From assembly GCF_029223285.1 (NCBI RefSeq), contig NZ_JARHUJ010000011.1, positions 186,001 to 250,000 on the forward strand: a stretch of DNA of 64,000 nt. The letters run 5' to 3'. The notes beneath the pieces were generated by a model. The model searched no databases. It was not told the DNA's origin and worked only from the letters and a program-made list of their open reading frames with translations. The DNA comes from Paraflavitalea sp. CAU 1676 (GTDB taxonomy: Bacteria; Bacteroidota; Bacteroidia; Chitinophagales; Chitinophagaceae). The position numbers and the translations under genes are program-made. Positions 43,891 through 52,805 of the stretch are shown here, one piece after another. Positions within the stretch are counted from its first letter, which is position 1; the number at the start of each line of letters is the position of its first letter.

Positions 43891-44670
43891 ATGCAAAACC
43901 AGGATTTCCAGGACACCACCACCGACAAGCCCAGGCGTCGCCGGAAAGATAAAAATATACTGGCCGGCCTCGTGTTACTCCTGGCAGGCACCGTGTTAAT
44001 GATCAGGCAAGTGGAAGCCGACCTGATACCCAAATGGGTATTTACCTGGCCGATGATCCTGATCGTGGTGGGTTTCTTTATCGGACTTCAAACCCGTTTC
44101 CGTGACTTCGGCTGGCTGATCCTGATGGGCATCGGCACCTTCTTTCTATCGGATAATATTTTCCCCGACCATGATGCCAGCCGGTTCATCATACCCGTAG
44201 TAGTTTTTGGCGTGGGACTTATCTTACTTTTATCGCCGGGCAGAAAGAAGAACCGCCGTATTGAAGAAAAGACCTACTACGGTGATCCAGCCACACCAAT
44301 CGAAGAAACGTATGACTACAGTGCTACGGCTACATCCGACGCACTGAATGTTGTTTCCATATTCGGCAACGTGAAAAAAGTGATGTATACCAAAGACCTC
44401 AAGGGCGGTGAGATCGTTTCGATCTTCGGCGGCGCCGAGATCAATTTAACGCAGGCCGATTTCAAAGGCCCTATCGTGATCGAAGTAGTGCAGGTATTTG
44501 GCGGCACCAAACTGATCGTGCCTCCTCACTGGTCTATCCGCTCGGAAGCGGTAGCCATCTTTGGGGGTATTGAAGACAAACGCCCCCCGCAACCTACCAC
44601 CAGTTCCGACAAAGTGCTGATACTACAAGGTACGGCCCTCTTTGCCGGCATCGAGATCAGGAGCTTTTAA
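43891..44670 (+). CDS. LiaF/DUF5668-like membrane protein
   Basis: A 259-residue membrane protein. Four hydrophobic segments at about 25-120 (ILAGLVLLLAGTVLMI, WVFTWPMILIVVGFFIGL, WLILMGIGTFFLS, FIIPVVVFGVGLILLL) form the LiaF transmembrane module. A C-terminal cell-wall-active-antibiotics-response-like beta domain follows, with repeated VxVSIFGG/VFGG turns (NVVSIFGNVKK, IVSIFGGAEIN, VVQVFGGTKL, AVAIFGGIED). In Firmicutes LiaF restrains a two-component system; here a LytS/LytTR pair lies two genes downstream, so an analogous sensing role is possible. Confidence 0.82.
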   Translation: MQNQDFQDTTTDKPRRRRKDKNILAGLVLLLAGTVLMIRQVEADLIPKWVFTWPMILIVVGFFIGLQTRFRDFGWLILMGIGTFFLSDNIFPDHDASRFIIPVVVFGVGLILLLSPGRKKNRRIEEKTYYGDPATPIEETYDYSATATSDALNVVSIFGNVKKVMYTKDLKGGEIVSIFGGAEINLTQADFKGPIVIEVVQVFGGTKLIVPPHWSIRSEAVAIFGGIEDKRPPQPTTSSDKVLILQGTALFAGIEIRSF

Positions 44671-44708
44671 CGTACGCCATTCAATCCTTTCCTTTCAAAA
44701 TTGTTGCT

Positions 44709-45068
44709 ATGAGTTGGTTTCTGTGCAAAATCGTATACCAGATCATTTGCGGAGAAGGAGAACATACTCCTCAGTTCGATGAACAGCTAAGGCTTATCCA
44801 GGCCGATGACGAGAGCACGGCTTTTGCCAAAGCTCAAACGATCGGCGATCTCGAGCAGGAAATGTTCTTCAATCAGCAACAGAAGATGGTGCAATGGAAA
44901 TTCATCAACGTAAGCGAACTGTACAGAATCTCGGCCCTGATAGACGGCGCCGAACTGTATTCCAGGGTGCAGGAAGCTGATAATGCCGGCGTCTACATCG
45001 AGCTGGTCCACAAAAAAGCTGCCCATATCCGTGATAATATCACACACCGGTTTCTTGAGTTATTTTAG
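44709..45068 (+). CDS. DUF4288 domain-containing protein
   Basis: A 119-residue soluble protein matching the DUF4288 pattern: start MSWFLCKIVYQIICGEGEHTPQFDEQLRLIQADDESTAFAKA, WKFINVSELY, and a charged ending. No biochemical function is established for DUF4288. It is 38 bp after the LiaF-like gene in the same direction, and 62 bp before the LytS gene, so the four genes may be co-transcribed. Confidence 0.8.
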   Translation: MSWFLCKIVYQIICGEGEHTPQFDEQLRLIQADDESTAFAKAQTIGDLEQEMFFNQQQKMVQWKFINVSELYRISALIDGAELYSRVQEADNAGVYIELVHKKAAHIRDNITHRFLELF

Positions 45069-45130
45069 CTTACATAAACCAATTCATTCACGGCATCAAA
45101 ACCATTAGCCACCCATTTAAGCATAGCACC

Positions 45131-46168
45131 TTGTCAATTACTCCGTTGGGAACATACCGAAACAAACTCATCTTTGCCAGCTGCTGGCTGGTATGGACGG
45201 CCATGCATGTAGCCATGCTGCGGTATTGGAATTTGCCCTGGCCCCTGTCGGCAACTGATGCGGTGCTCACCAATCTGCTGCTCGCCGCCATGTGCTGGCT
45301 GGTAAGCAACAACCTCCGGTATTACCGTCCGCAAAAAGGAAAATACATTTACATATTGATCCTTTGTGCCGCCCTGAGCGGCATATGGATCGCGCTCGTA
45401 AAGCTGGCCATGTTTCAGCTGTATAGCGAAGACATCGTATACCTCTCCTTTCTGCAGGCCTCGCTGCCTGTTCGTTTCTTTATTTCGCTGCTGGCTACAG
45501 GCTGTGTGGCCCTTATCAGTGAGTTGTGGTATGCGCAGGAAGAACAAAAGGAAACGTCACAAAGAAGTACGGCAGCCGCTCAACTGGCCAAAGATGCCGA
45601 ACTGTATAAATTACGGCAACAGCTTCAGCCTCACTTCCTCTTCAATAGCCTGAACTCCATCAGCGCCCTGGTAACGAGCCGTCCCGATCAGGCCAGGAAA
45701 ATGATCCAGCAGTTGTCCGACTTTCTACGGGGTACGCTTCGAAAAGAAGAAAACCAATGGACCACGCTGGAAGAAGAATTGCAGCACCTCGAATTGTACC
45801 TGGAGATAGAGAAGGTCCGCTTTGGACACCGGCTGCATACGCTGGTTGAATTCGACGAAGCGGCGGCGGCTTATAAAATTCCCCATATGCTGCTGCAACC
45901 GGTAGTGGAGAATGCCATCAAGTTTGGCTTATACGATACCACGGGTCAGGTGACCATCAGCATTAAAGCCAGTGCCGATAGTGAATACCTGCAGGTGGCG
46001 GTACAAAACCCTTTCGATCCCGAAACCTCGACCCCAAAACCAGGTACAGGTTTTGGATTAAGCTCGGTACAACGAAGATTGTATCTCCTGTTTGCCAGGG
46101 CCGACTTATTGAATACATCCGTGGCAGACTCCTTGTTTACCACCCTCATTAAAATACCCCGCTTATGA
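45131..46168 (+). CDS. LytS-type sensor histidine kinase
   Basis: A 345-residue kinase: four transmembrane segments in the first 132 residues (LIFASCWLVWTAMHVAML; VLTNLLLAAMCWLV; ILILCAALSGIWIALV; FFISLLATGCVALIS), a coiled region and a His_kinase domain with LQPHFLFNSLNSIS (H168), then the GHKL ATPase (VVENAIKFGL, GTGFGLSSVQRRL). The start appears to be TTG at 45131; no ATG fits the first helix. Its stop overlaps the regulator start as ATGA. Confidence 0.92.
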   Translation: MSITPLGTYRNKLIFASCWLVWTAMHVAMLRYWNLPWPLSATDAVLTNLLLAAMCWLVSNNLRYYRPQKGKYIYILILCAALSGIWIALVKLAMFQLYSEDIVYLSFLQASLPVRFFISLLATGCVALISELWYAQEEQKETSQRSTAAAQLAKDAELYKLRQQLQPHFLFNSLNSISALVTSRPDQARKMIQQLSDFLRGTLRKEENQWTTLEEELQHLELYLEIEKVRFGHRLHTLVEFDEAAAAYKIPHMLLQPVVENAIKFGLYDTTGQVTISIKASADSEYLQVAVQNPFDPETSTPKPGTGFGLSSVQRRLYLLFARADLLNTSVADSLFTTLIKIPRL

Positions 46169-46899
46169 TCAAGGCGCTCATAATAGACGACGAACCACTA
46201 GCCCGGTCGATCATTGTTGAATACCTGCAGCAGCATCCCGGAATCGTTGTGGCACAAGAATGCGGCGATGGCTTTGAAGGTGTTAAAGCCATACAGCAAC
46301 ACCAACCGCAACTGATATTCCTCGATATCCAGATGCCGAAGATCAATGGCTTTGAAATGCTGGAACTGGTGGAACAGCCACCGGCAATTATATTCACTAC
46401 TGCCTTCGACGAATATGCGATCAGGGCTTTTGAAAGTCATGCGGTCGACTACTTACTGAAGCCTTTTAGCCAGGAACGGTTTGACAAGGCATTGCAAAAG
46501 TGGCTTGATCAGCGGCAACCTGTATCCTCGCCTGCTCCGCTACTCGAGACTGCCTCGCTGGCTCCCCAGCAAAACCAGCGCATTGTTGTAAAAACGGGCG
46601 GCAGGATCAGGATCATCCCCATCGAAGACGTGCATTACCTGGAGGCTGCCGATGATTATGTGAAGATCCATACGACGGATGGAACTTTCCTGAAGAATAA
46701 AACAATGGCTCATTTTGAGCAGATACTGGATGCCGCACAATTCGTACGAACACACCGGTCTTATATCGTCAACGTACAGTGCATCACCCGGCTCGATCCG
46801 CATGAAAAAGAAAGCTGGCTCGCTTTGCTCACAACAGGTGCCCGGATACCTGTAAGCAAAACAGGACATGCGAAACTTAAGGGCGTGTTGGGAATTTAG
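46165..46899 (+). CDS. LytTR-family response regulator
   Basis: A 244-residue regulator: receiver with DDE at 8-10, phospho-acceptor D54 (IFLDIQMPK), Thr/Lys switches (FTTAFDEY, LLKPFSQERF) and a C-terminal LytTR domain (IIPIEDVHYLEAADDYVKIHT; FVRTHRSYIV). ATG overlaps the kinase stop (ATGA), so the pair is translationally coupled. A weak hairpin GGAGACT (46920) / AGTCTCC (46946) follows. Confidence 0.94.
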   Translation: MIKALIIDDEPLARSIIVEYLQQHPGIVVAQECGDGFEGVKAIQQHQPQLIFLDIQMPKINGFEMLELVEQPPAIIFTTAFDEYAIRAFESHAVDYLLKPFSQERFDKALQKWLDQRQPVSSPAPLLETASLAPQQNQRIVVKTGGRIRIIPIEDVHYLEAADDYVKIHTTDGTFLKNKTMAHFEQILDAAQFVRTHRSYIVNVQCITRLDPHEKESWLALLTTGARIPVSKTGHAKLKGVLGI

Positions 46900-47639
46900 T
46901 GTGGCAAAAGCCTGGCGGGGGAGACTACGTTTCCATAGGCAGCGCAGTCTCCGGCAAATCAAGTGCAAGGATAGGTATAATGGTTAATGGAATTTGATCG
47001 CCAAATTACATTTCCCACCAGGCAGTATCTTACTGCAGGGCAAAAGCAGTTCTTATTTTTTTGGCTGCGGGTAAACGGACAGGGGAGAAAAACGGGAGCC
47101 GGCATCGATGCAACTGTGCTGATCGACCCTCTCCTCAAAGAAGGTCCAACACAGACTACATCGTTAGTGCAGGGTTGACGCGGAATAAAGGGTCCTCAAT
47201 TGCAAAAAGGATTTTTTTACTCATCAACCCACTTCACCACCGGCTACCCGGTTAAACAGCTACCTGGGAAAAAGACCCGATCGGAGTGTAATTAATTTTT
47301 CAGACACAGGAACAACAACCGTCGACCGGCATTCAACTTCCCCAAGGGTAATCGTGTGTCGCCCGAAGCGATCAATAAAATACAGAGCCCAACCTCAACA
47401 TTCGAAACTTTATTACGTGCATGAACTCCAGATTAATAAGGTCCGGTTTCTGCAAACCCATTCACACTATCCTATCCCGAACCTGGCGGCAGCCATCGCA
47501 CTAGCGGGCAATGACACTACCGATTGCAACAGCAGTATGCTGTGTGCTGATGGCATAACAAATATACCTTACCACCACTGGCCGATGTTTTAGCTATAGG
47601 GATTCTTTTTTCCATAAATGACCACAAAGTCAAAATAAA
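46900..47639. other. 740-bp intergenic region without a recognisable gene
   Basis: Short open frames on the plus strand (46987-47178, 47354-47593) show no family-like features. A 7-bp inverted repeat (GGAGACT 46920-46926, AGTCTCC 46946-46952) may terminate the LytTR gene. The rest shows nothing I can name, and it is the largest unexplained stretch in the window. Confidence 0.5.
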
Positions 47640-48617
47640 TCAGTGGTTCCTGAAATACTTCGGAGGATGTCCATAATACTTTTTGAAAGCCGTTGAAAAA
47701 TTAGCAAAGCTTTGGTAACCAGTCATAGCAGCCACCTGTTCTATCGACGTATCCGTTTCCTGCAACAGCACGCAGGCTTGCTCCATTCTGATCTCCCACA
47801 GGAAGTTGTACATCTTAATACCGAACAGTGTTTGAAAGCGCCTTTTCATCGTTCTCAACGTTATTCCATACGTACCAGCCAGTTGTTCCAGGTCGACCGG
47901 CTTGTCCATATTGGCAATGAGGTACCGCTTTAATTCATACAGGCTCTCTACTTCACGGTTGGTAAAGCGGATCGCCTTCTTTACAGGATGCATGCCTGTT
48001 TCGTGCAACACCAGTAACAACAGTTCATTGACGAGCGCATCATAATGCATCTTTCGCAGATCGCCGGTATAAGGTGAGTAAAGAAGTTCATGAATACATT
48101 GCATCATGTGGCGCGTGGCAATCTGGTTAACCTTGCACAAGCGGCTGACAACAGGATTTCTGGTCTTCCCCAGCCAATCGGCCAGGTGTGCAAAACCGGT
48201 TGCATAAGTTTGCAGGTATTGCGGAGAGAAATGTATTTCGATGGATGAATACAATTTGTCTTTAAAACTGATGCGCTCTTCCGTACCTGGCAGGGACAGA
48301 AAATTGTATCCACGTTCATGCACAGGAGTAGTAAGTCCGCCGGGATCATAAAAAGAAAAACTGTTGTGCAGAATAAATTGAAGCTTATAGACTGGTTCTG
48401 TATGCAGTATGGTGAGGCGGTCGCCCCGCTTGATGTGGAAATTATTATACCAAACAGCATATTGGTTGCCAGGGGTTTCCTGCAAAAGCAGATCGCCAAA
48501 TGCACCCGACGCCGTAAGAGAACGCGCCTCAGGTATCTTGAACTCCCACAATCCTACGGGTTCGGCATCGGACAAAGCAATACGCCCTTCACTTTCTGAA
48601 AGGACTTGAACACTCAT
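47640..48617 (-). CDS. AraC-family regulator (PchR-like)
   Basis: A 325-residue regulator: an N-terminal effector domain with LLLQETPGNQYAVWYNNFHIKRGD and a C-terminal AraC double HTH (LEQLAGTYGITLRTMKRRFQTLFG; IEQVAAMTGYQSFANFSTAFKKYYGHPPKYFR). The layout is that of PchR/YbtA-type AraC regulators that respond to iron-siderophore status. The divergent gene at 49007 is a siderophore-type GNAT protein. No consensus -7 box was seen for this gene. Confidence 0.88.
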   Translation of the reverse strand: MSVQVLSESEGRIALSDAEPVGLWEFKIPEARSLTASGAFGDLLLQETPGNQYAVWYNNFHIKRGDRLTILHTEPVYKLQFILHNSFSFYDPGGLTTPVHERGYNFLSLPGTEERISFKDKLYSSIEIHFSPQYLQTYATGFAHLADWLGKTRNPVVSRLCKVNQIATRHMMQCIHELLYSPYTGDLRKMHYDALVNELLLLVLHETGMHPVKKAIRFTNREVESLYELKRYLIANMDKPVDLEQLAGTYGITLRTMKRRFQTLFGIKMYNFLWEIRMEQACVLLQETDTSIEQVAAMTGYQSFANFSTAFKKYYGHPPKYFRNH

Positions 48618-49006
48618 AAAGACAGGTTTAATGGCTAAATGCCGCTACAATTTCGGTTATCCATCTAATTATTCACTTTTTGCCATGCATTTTTATTTCA
48701 GCTGCCGTATAACCGTTAGTATTCCTCACAATTAAGACCTTCTGTAAGGGTTTACTTGTATAGTCACCTACACGTTAGAAAGTATTTTGGTAAAATTGAG
48801 TGGATAATAACTGGCAGGGTCCTAAAAAAGAAGCAAATTCCTCTTTCGTTTACGGCCGCGTAAAGAGCACCGGATCGCATTACTGGCCGATCATGACTAG
48901 CAACCAACAATTCACTTCCCTGTAGCAAGATCATCTAACTCCCGTAACCCTTTCAAAAGAACATTACTGGTCAAGGCTCTGGTATACATTATTAAAACCA
49001 AATGTA
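48618..49006. other. 389-bp divergent regulatory region
   Basis: No gene. It is AT-rich and must contain the promoters of both the AraC-type regulator and the GNAT gene; no exact -7 box was found and no clear operator could be assigned. Confidence 0.4.
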
Positions 49007-49693
49007 ATGTCCGCCAGTTTAATACCTACTAACGTAGCATTCAGAGACCTGGCAGGTCCAATCGATGACACTGTCAAAGAGTCCCATATGACTATCGCGC
49101 GCAAATTGCCGTGTAAACCTGTTTCTTATGATTCGGTACAGAACATTGTTTATACCAAACAGTTCGCTACCGACCAGGCCATCATTTCCCTGCGCCTGCT
49201 CAACCTTTCTACCGACCTGCCAGTGATCTATCACTGGCTTCCGTGGGAGTATACACGTCATTTGAAGAAGGAAGCCCACGTTACGCACCTGCAGGAGATC
49301 TACAGCCGCATTGCAGGATCGGGTACTGCCCAATCCTTTATGTTGTTGTTGAACAATGCTACTTTAGCACAGGCTGATCTTTACCAGGCTGCTGCCGACG
49401 ATATCAGCCTGCAATACACGGCCAGCCAAGGCGATTATAAATTGCAGCTGCTCATCAAACCCGAAAGATTACTGGCCGGCCCCCAATGGTCGTATGCGTT
49501 GGAAACCATGATGGAATTCCTCTTTTCTTTCCGTGAAGTAAAACGCCTGGTGATGTTGCTCGACGAGCATGAGCTGTTGAACAGTAAGATCGGGAAACGC
49601 GGTTTCATTTTTCATAAAAAGATCACTACCCGGCAAAAGAATTCGTGCTTATACCTATGCAGCCGGGAACAGTTTTACCAATCGCAGGCATAA
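49007..49693 (+). CDS. Siderophore-type GNAT acetyltransferase-like protein (AlcB/IucB/RhbD family)
   Basis: A 228-residue protein. From about residue 60 it follows the Acetyltransf_8/AlcB pattern: a W-rich start (YHWLPWEYT), SFMLLLNNATLAQADLYQA (cf. the fxYxElYxaxxD motif), GDYKLQLLIKPERLLAGP (cf. the GDxGLHLLIG motif) and EFLFSFREVKRLVMLLDEHELLNSKIGKRGF, then KNSCLYLC. The conserved His of the GDxGxH motif is replaced by Gln (LQLLI), so activity is doubtful. Family members acylate hydroxylamines in siderophore synthesis. No siderophore synthetase is nearby. Confidence 0.7.
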   Translation: MSASLIPTNVAFRDLAGPIDDTVKESHMTIARKLPCKPVSYDSVQNIVYTKQFATDQAIISLRLLNLSTDLPVIYHWLPWEYTRHLKKEAHVTHLQEIYSRIAGSGTAQSFMLLLNNATLAQADLYQAAADDISLQYTASQGDYKLQLLIKPERLLAGPQWSYALETMMEFLFSFREVKRLVMLLDEHELLNSKIGKRGFIFHKKITTRQKNSCLYLCSREQFYQSQA

Positions 49694-49764
49694 ACAGTTG
49701 TATATGCCAGCATCGCACCATCAACGACATACTGCCGATGGGCGGTGCACAACACCAACTGGCC

Positions 49765-51495
49765 TTACCAGCCCGCAGTACATTTGGTAAACGCCTCCTG
49801 AATTTTCTGTTGCGCCTGCGCGATGGCCTTAGCTGTTTTTTTATCGTTGCTCTGCACCGGAATATCCTCCATGGCACCAATGGCGGCCACGTACCAATCG
49901 CGCCACACTTCGAGGATATGTTTCTCTGTGGCGGCATCGCCTCCTTTTTCAATATTCGCTTTACCCAACGCACATTCCGTTTGTAACCGCACCAGCGCAT
50001 TACCGGTTATATCATTGATCAGCGCTATGGCTGTTTTGCCATCGGCGTCGCTCAGGAGATAGGCGGTGGCGAGCGCACTTACCCCGACATGTTTCATCTC
50101 TTCTGCCGACACCATTTCCAACCGGTCGCCATCCGTGTGATAATACACATCGGTAAAATGCCACATCAGCAACCCGGGTATCTTAGCCTGTAAAAAGGGG
50201 GTGTGATCACTGCCTCCTTCGAAGGGGTTGGTATTGACTACCCAGCCGGTGGCTTTCGACTCCTGCAAGCAGCGGTTCAGCAGCAGATCATTGAAGTAGT
50301 GAGGAAACATATCAGATTCTTTCAACGGCGAGCCACCCCATTCGCTGTGCTTGTCGTTGCCACGTGTCCAGATAGCCGAAGGATCGGGCATCTTTTCAAT
50401 GAGGAAGCTGCCGCCTGTCTTTTGAACGTCTTCACCCACCATATCGAGGCTCAGCCCCCATTTAATGCCTTTGGCGCGCAGCGTATCGTCTTTGATGTAG
50501 CGGTTGGTAGAAATGATCTCATCGCCCCACAGAAATGTAATGGTACGTTGAGGATTGATCTTGCCGGCCTTGAGTAAGGCAGCGGTTACCCGCGCCATTT
50601 CGGCCAGCGTGCCTACTCCGGTTGCATTGTCGTTGGCCCCCGGCTCCTGGACATGCGCACTGAACACAAAACGCTCGGCCGGCTTTAGGGTGCCACGAAC
50701 GTTGGCCACCAGGGTCAGTTCTTCCGAAGCGTATGCCCTGGCTGCTGTAACCACCCGCAGCTTAACCAGTCCTTTGGCGAGCGCTTCCTTCAACCGCTTG
50801 CGTGCTGCGGTCGACAGGAGTATCCCCCATTTACGTTTTGTAGAATCGGGCTCGTACCGGATGCCCTGGAATTGTATGGAGTTGACGTGCTTTTCGGGCT
50901 GCGTGTACCCTGGCAGGGAATAAGCAAGTGCGCCGAGGGCACCAACCTTCATCGCTTTCGTATAGGCGGCGCCAATACCCCCATCGGCCATCAGGATCTT
51001 GCCGGTAAAGTCTTTTCCTTCCAGGTCTTTGTCGGTCGCTTTGCCGATATCGACCAGTTCGCCTGTTACGCCCGCTGCACCGGTGGATGCTGAATTGATG
51101 GCCAGCATATTGCGGTTGGTGACAAACTCCAGCAAGGGCTTACTTTCTCCATCTATGAACAATTGGGCATTGACTGGCTCCCAGGTAGGCCGCTGCATGG
51201 GTCGCTTTTCGATGCGGTAGGTGAGTACTGCATCCGTTTCGCCAGTCGTTTCGCGCACATACCCTGCCTGCTGCAGGATCTTCTCCACATGAAAGATGCT
51301 TTCATTAAATCCGGTATTGCCGGCTATGCGCCAACGCTGCTCCACAAATGCAACGGTTTGATAAGCATTATCGGCGACAAATGTTTTTCTAAGCTGTGTG
51401 AAGTATTCTTTCTCCCGGGGAGATGCTTTTTGGGCCTGTGCTCCGGAACAAAGGATCAGCAATGGTAACGCCAGGGTTGTAATCAGATTTTTCAT
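49765..51495 (-). CDS. Secreted M28-family metallopeptidase
   Basis: A 576-residue protein with signal peptide (MKNLITTLALPLLILCSGAQA). A PA-like domain occupies about 140-240, then an M28 zinc-peptidase core: H in FSAHVQEPGANDNATG with the bridging Asp in ANDN, GDE (WGDEIISTN), and the terminal SDH (GGSDHTPF). In many M28 enzymes the base-ligand pair is EE; here it reads DE. The substrate is unknown, but an aminopeptidase-like activity is expected. Start 51495 is chosen to give the signal peptide; ATG 51504 is also possible. Confidence 0.85.
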   Translation of the reverse strand: MKNLITTLALPLLILCSGAQAQKASPREKEYFTQLRKTFVADNAYQTVAFVEQRWRIAGNTGFNESIFHVEKILQQAGYVRETTGETDAVLTYRIEKRPMQRPTWEPVNAQLFIDGESKPLLEFVTNRNMLAINSASTGAAGVTGELVDIGKATDKDLEGKDFTGKILMADGGIGAAYTKAMKVGALGALAYSLPGYTQPEKHVNSIQFQGIRYEPDSTKRKWGILLSTAARKRLKEALAKGLVKLRVVTAARAYASEELTLVANVRGTLKPAERFVFSAHVQEPGANDNATGVGTLAEMARVTAALLKAGKINPQRTITFLWGDEIISTNRYIKDDTLRAKGIKWGLSLDMVGEDVQKTGGSFLIEKMPDPSAIWTRGNDKHSEWGGSPLKESDMFPHYFNDLLLNRCLQESKATGWVVNTNPFEGGSDHTPFLQAKIPGLLMWHFTDVYYHTDGDRLEMVSAEEMKHVGVSALATAYLLSDADGKTAIALINDITGNALVRLQTECALGKANIEKGGDAATEKHILEVWRDWYVAAIGAMEDIPVQSNDKKTAKAIAQAQQKIQEAFTKCTAGW

Positions 51496-51533
51496 TCTAC
51501 GCATGGGATAGTAGTTACAATATACGAAAAGCA

Positions 51534-51558
51534 ATTGGGCAGCGTTCAGCTGCCCAAT
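51534..51558 (-). terminator. anmK terminator
   Basis: Perfect 10-bp stem ATTGGGCAGC (51534-51543) with GCTGCCCAAT (51549-51558), loop GTTCA, followed on the minus strand by TGCTTTTC. It is 35 bp after the anmK stop. Confidence 0.75.
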
Positions 51559-51593
51559 CTATATTAACAGGTTTCGATCGATGAACGATGGTA

Positions 51594-52718
51594 TCAGGCT
51601 TCCTGACCTATCCATACAGCGCCACCGATACTGTTGCGACGCGACCCGGTAACGGAGGCGAGTACGTTGTTCTCCTCGCGCCACCGCAATACACCGATGA
51701 GTGCCATGACGATTGCCTCTTTGAAATCGGCCAGCTGTTTGTCGGGCACCACCACTTCGATCCCATCTTCTGCGAGCAATTCCGTCAACCGCCCGATGAG
51801 GAAGGTGTTGTGCGCGCCTCCACCGGTTACCAGCAGTTTACGGCTGCCGGCTGATGCCTCCTGCCCCTGGTTATTCACCACGGGAGAGAGGGCTTTTTTG
51901 ATCTGCAGGGCAATATGTTCTATGTACGTACGCAGGCTATCCTGTATCCACGATTCCTTTTTGCCAAAGCGGAAGCCGGTCACCAACGGGAATACGACAT
52001 CGGTACCAAAATCATTGGCCAGCGATTTGGGACCGGTGAGCTGATAATACTCTAATGCGTTGAGCGTATTCAGTAATTCGGGCTGCAGGGTACCGGTGGC
52101 CGCCAGCTGTCCGCCGTCGTCATAATTTTTGCCTGCCTTGTTGGCCAGCATGTTGAGTACCCGGTTGGCCGGACACACATCGAAGGCAATATAGTCGGCC
52201 GTGAGGTTACACGATACGTTGGCAATGCCGCCGATATTGAGGAACAGGGGGTAATCTTTCAGCAGGAGTTTTTCGCCGATGGGCACAATCGGTGCGCCGT
52301 GCCCCCCCAGGGCGAGGTCCATGGCACGCAGATCGCTCACTACGTTGATGCCGGTGGTGGCGGCGATGGCAGCGCCGTCGCCCAGCTGGGCCGTCATTTG
52401 CTGACCGGGCACGTGAAAGGTCGTATGTCCGTGCGAGGCAATGAGTTGAACTTTGTATTCGAGGCCGTTCTCTTCGATAAACGAATTGACCAGTTGCCCG
52501 GTATAATGGCCATACGCGGTGTGCAGTAACTGATAGTCGAGCGCATTGAGCATTGTGGCCTTCTTCAATTTCTCGACCCACTCGGGGCTATAGGCGTAGC
52601 AGGCGGTGGCCTTGATCTCATAGCTCCAGTTGCCCGACTGCTCGTGCAATTCCACAAAAGCGATGTCCAAACCATCCAGCGAACTGCCACTCATGAGCCC
52701 GATTACACGATATACCAT
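51594..52718 (-). CDS. anmK: Anhydro-N-acetylmuramic acid kinase
   Basis: A 374-residue kinase that converts 1,6-anhydro-MurNAc to MurNAc-6-phosphate during peptidoglycan recycling. MSGSSLDGLDIAFVEL, ASHGHTTFHVPG, QLGDGAAIAATTGINVVSD, GGIANVS and the GGGAHNTFL near the C-terminus are conserved AnmK features. Length is normal. It is monocistronic with its own terminator. Confidence 0.96.
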   Translation of the reverse strand: MVYRVIGLMSGSSLDGLDIAFVELHEQSGNWSYEIKATACYAYSPEWVEKLKKATMLNALDYQLLHTAYGHYTGQLVNSFIEENGLEYKVQLIASHGHTTFHVPGQQMTAQLGDGAAIAATTGINVVSDLRAMDLALGGHGAPIVPIGEKLLLKDYPLFLNIGGIANVSCNLTADYIAFDVCPANRVLNMLANKAGKNYDDGGQLAATGTLQPELLNTLNALEYYQLTGPKSLANDFGTDVVFPLVTGFRFGKKESWIQDSLRTYIEHIALQIKKALSPVVNNQGQEASAGSRKLLVTGGGAHNTFLIGRLTELLAEDGIEVVVPDKQLADFKEAIVMALIGVLRWREENNVLASVTGSRRNSIGGAVWIGQEA

Positions 52719-52752
52719 AATTTTATTATTTCTGATTTCAGAACGTAGGTTT

Positions 52753-52760
52753 TAGTTTTG
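52753..52760 (+). promoter_or_regulatory. upp -7 box (TAGTTTTG)
   Basis: Exact TAnnTTTG match 45 bp before the upp ATG at 52806. Confidence 0.55.
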
Positions 52761-52805
52761 TCCACCAAATGTCAGGCTTCGCCATCAAAATCCAAAACTT
52801 AAAGC

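Noticed and set aside
47354-47593. Open frame before the AraC gene
   Set aside because: Composition unlike neighbours, no domain recognised, no promoter; probably chance.
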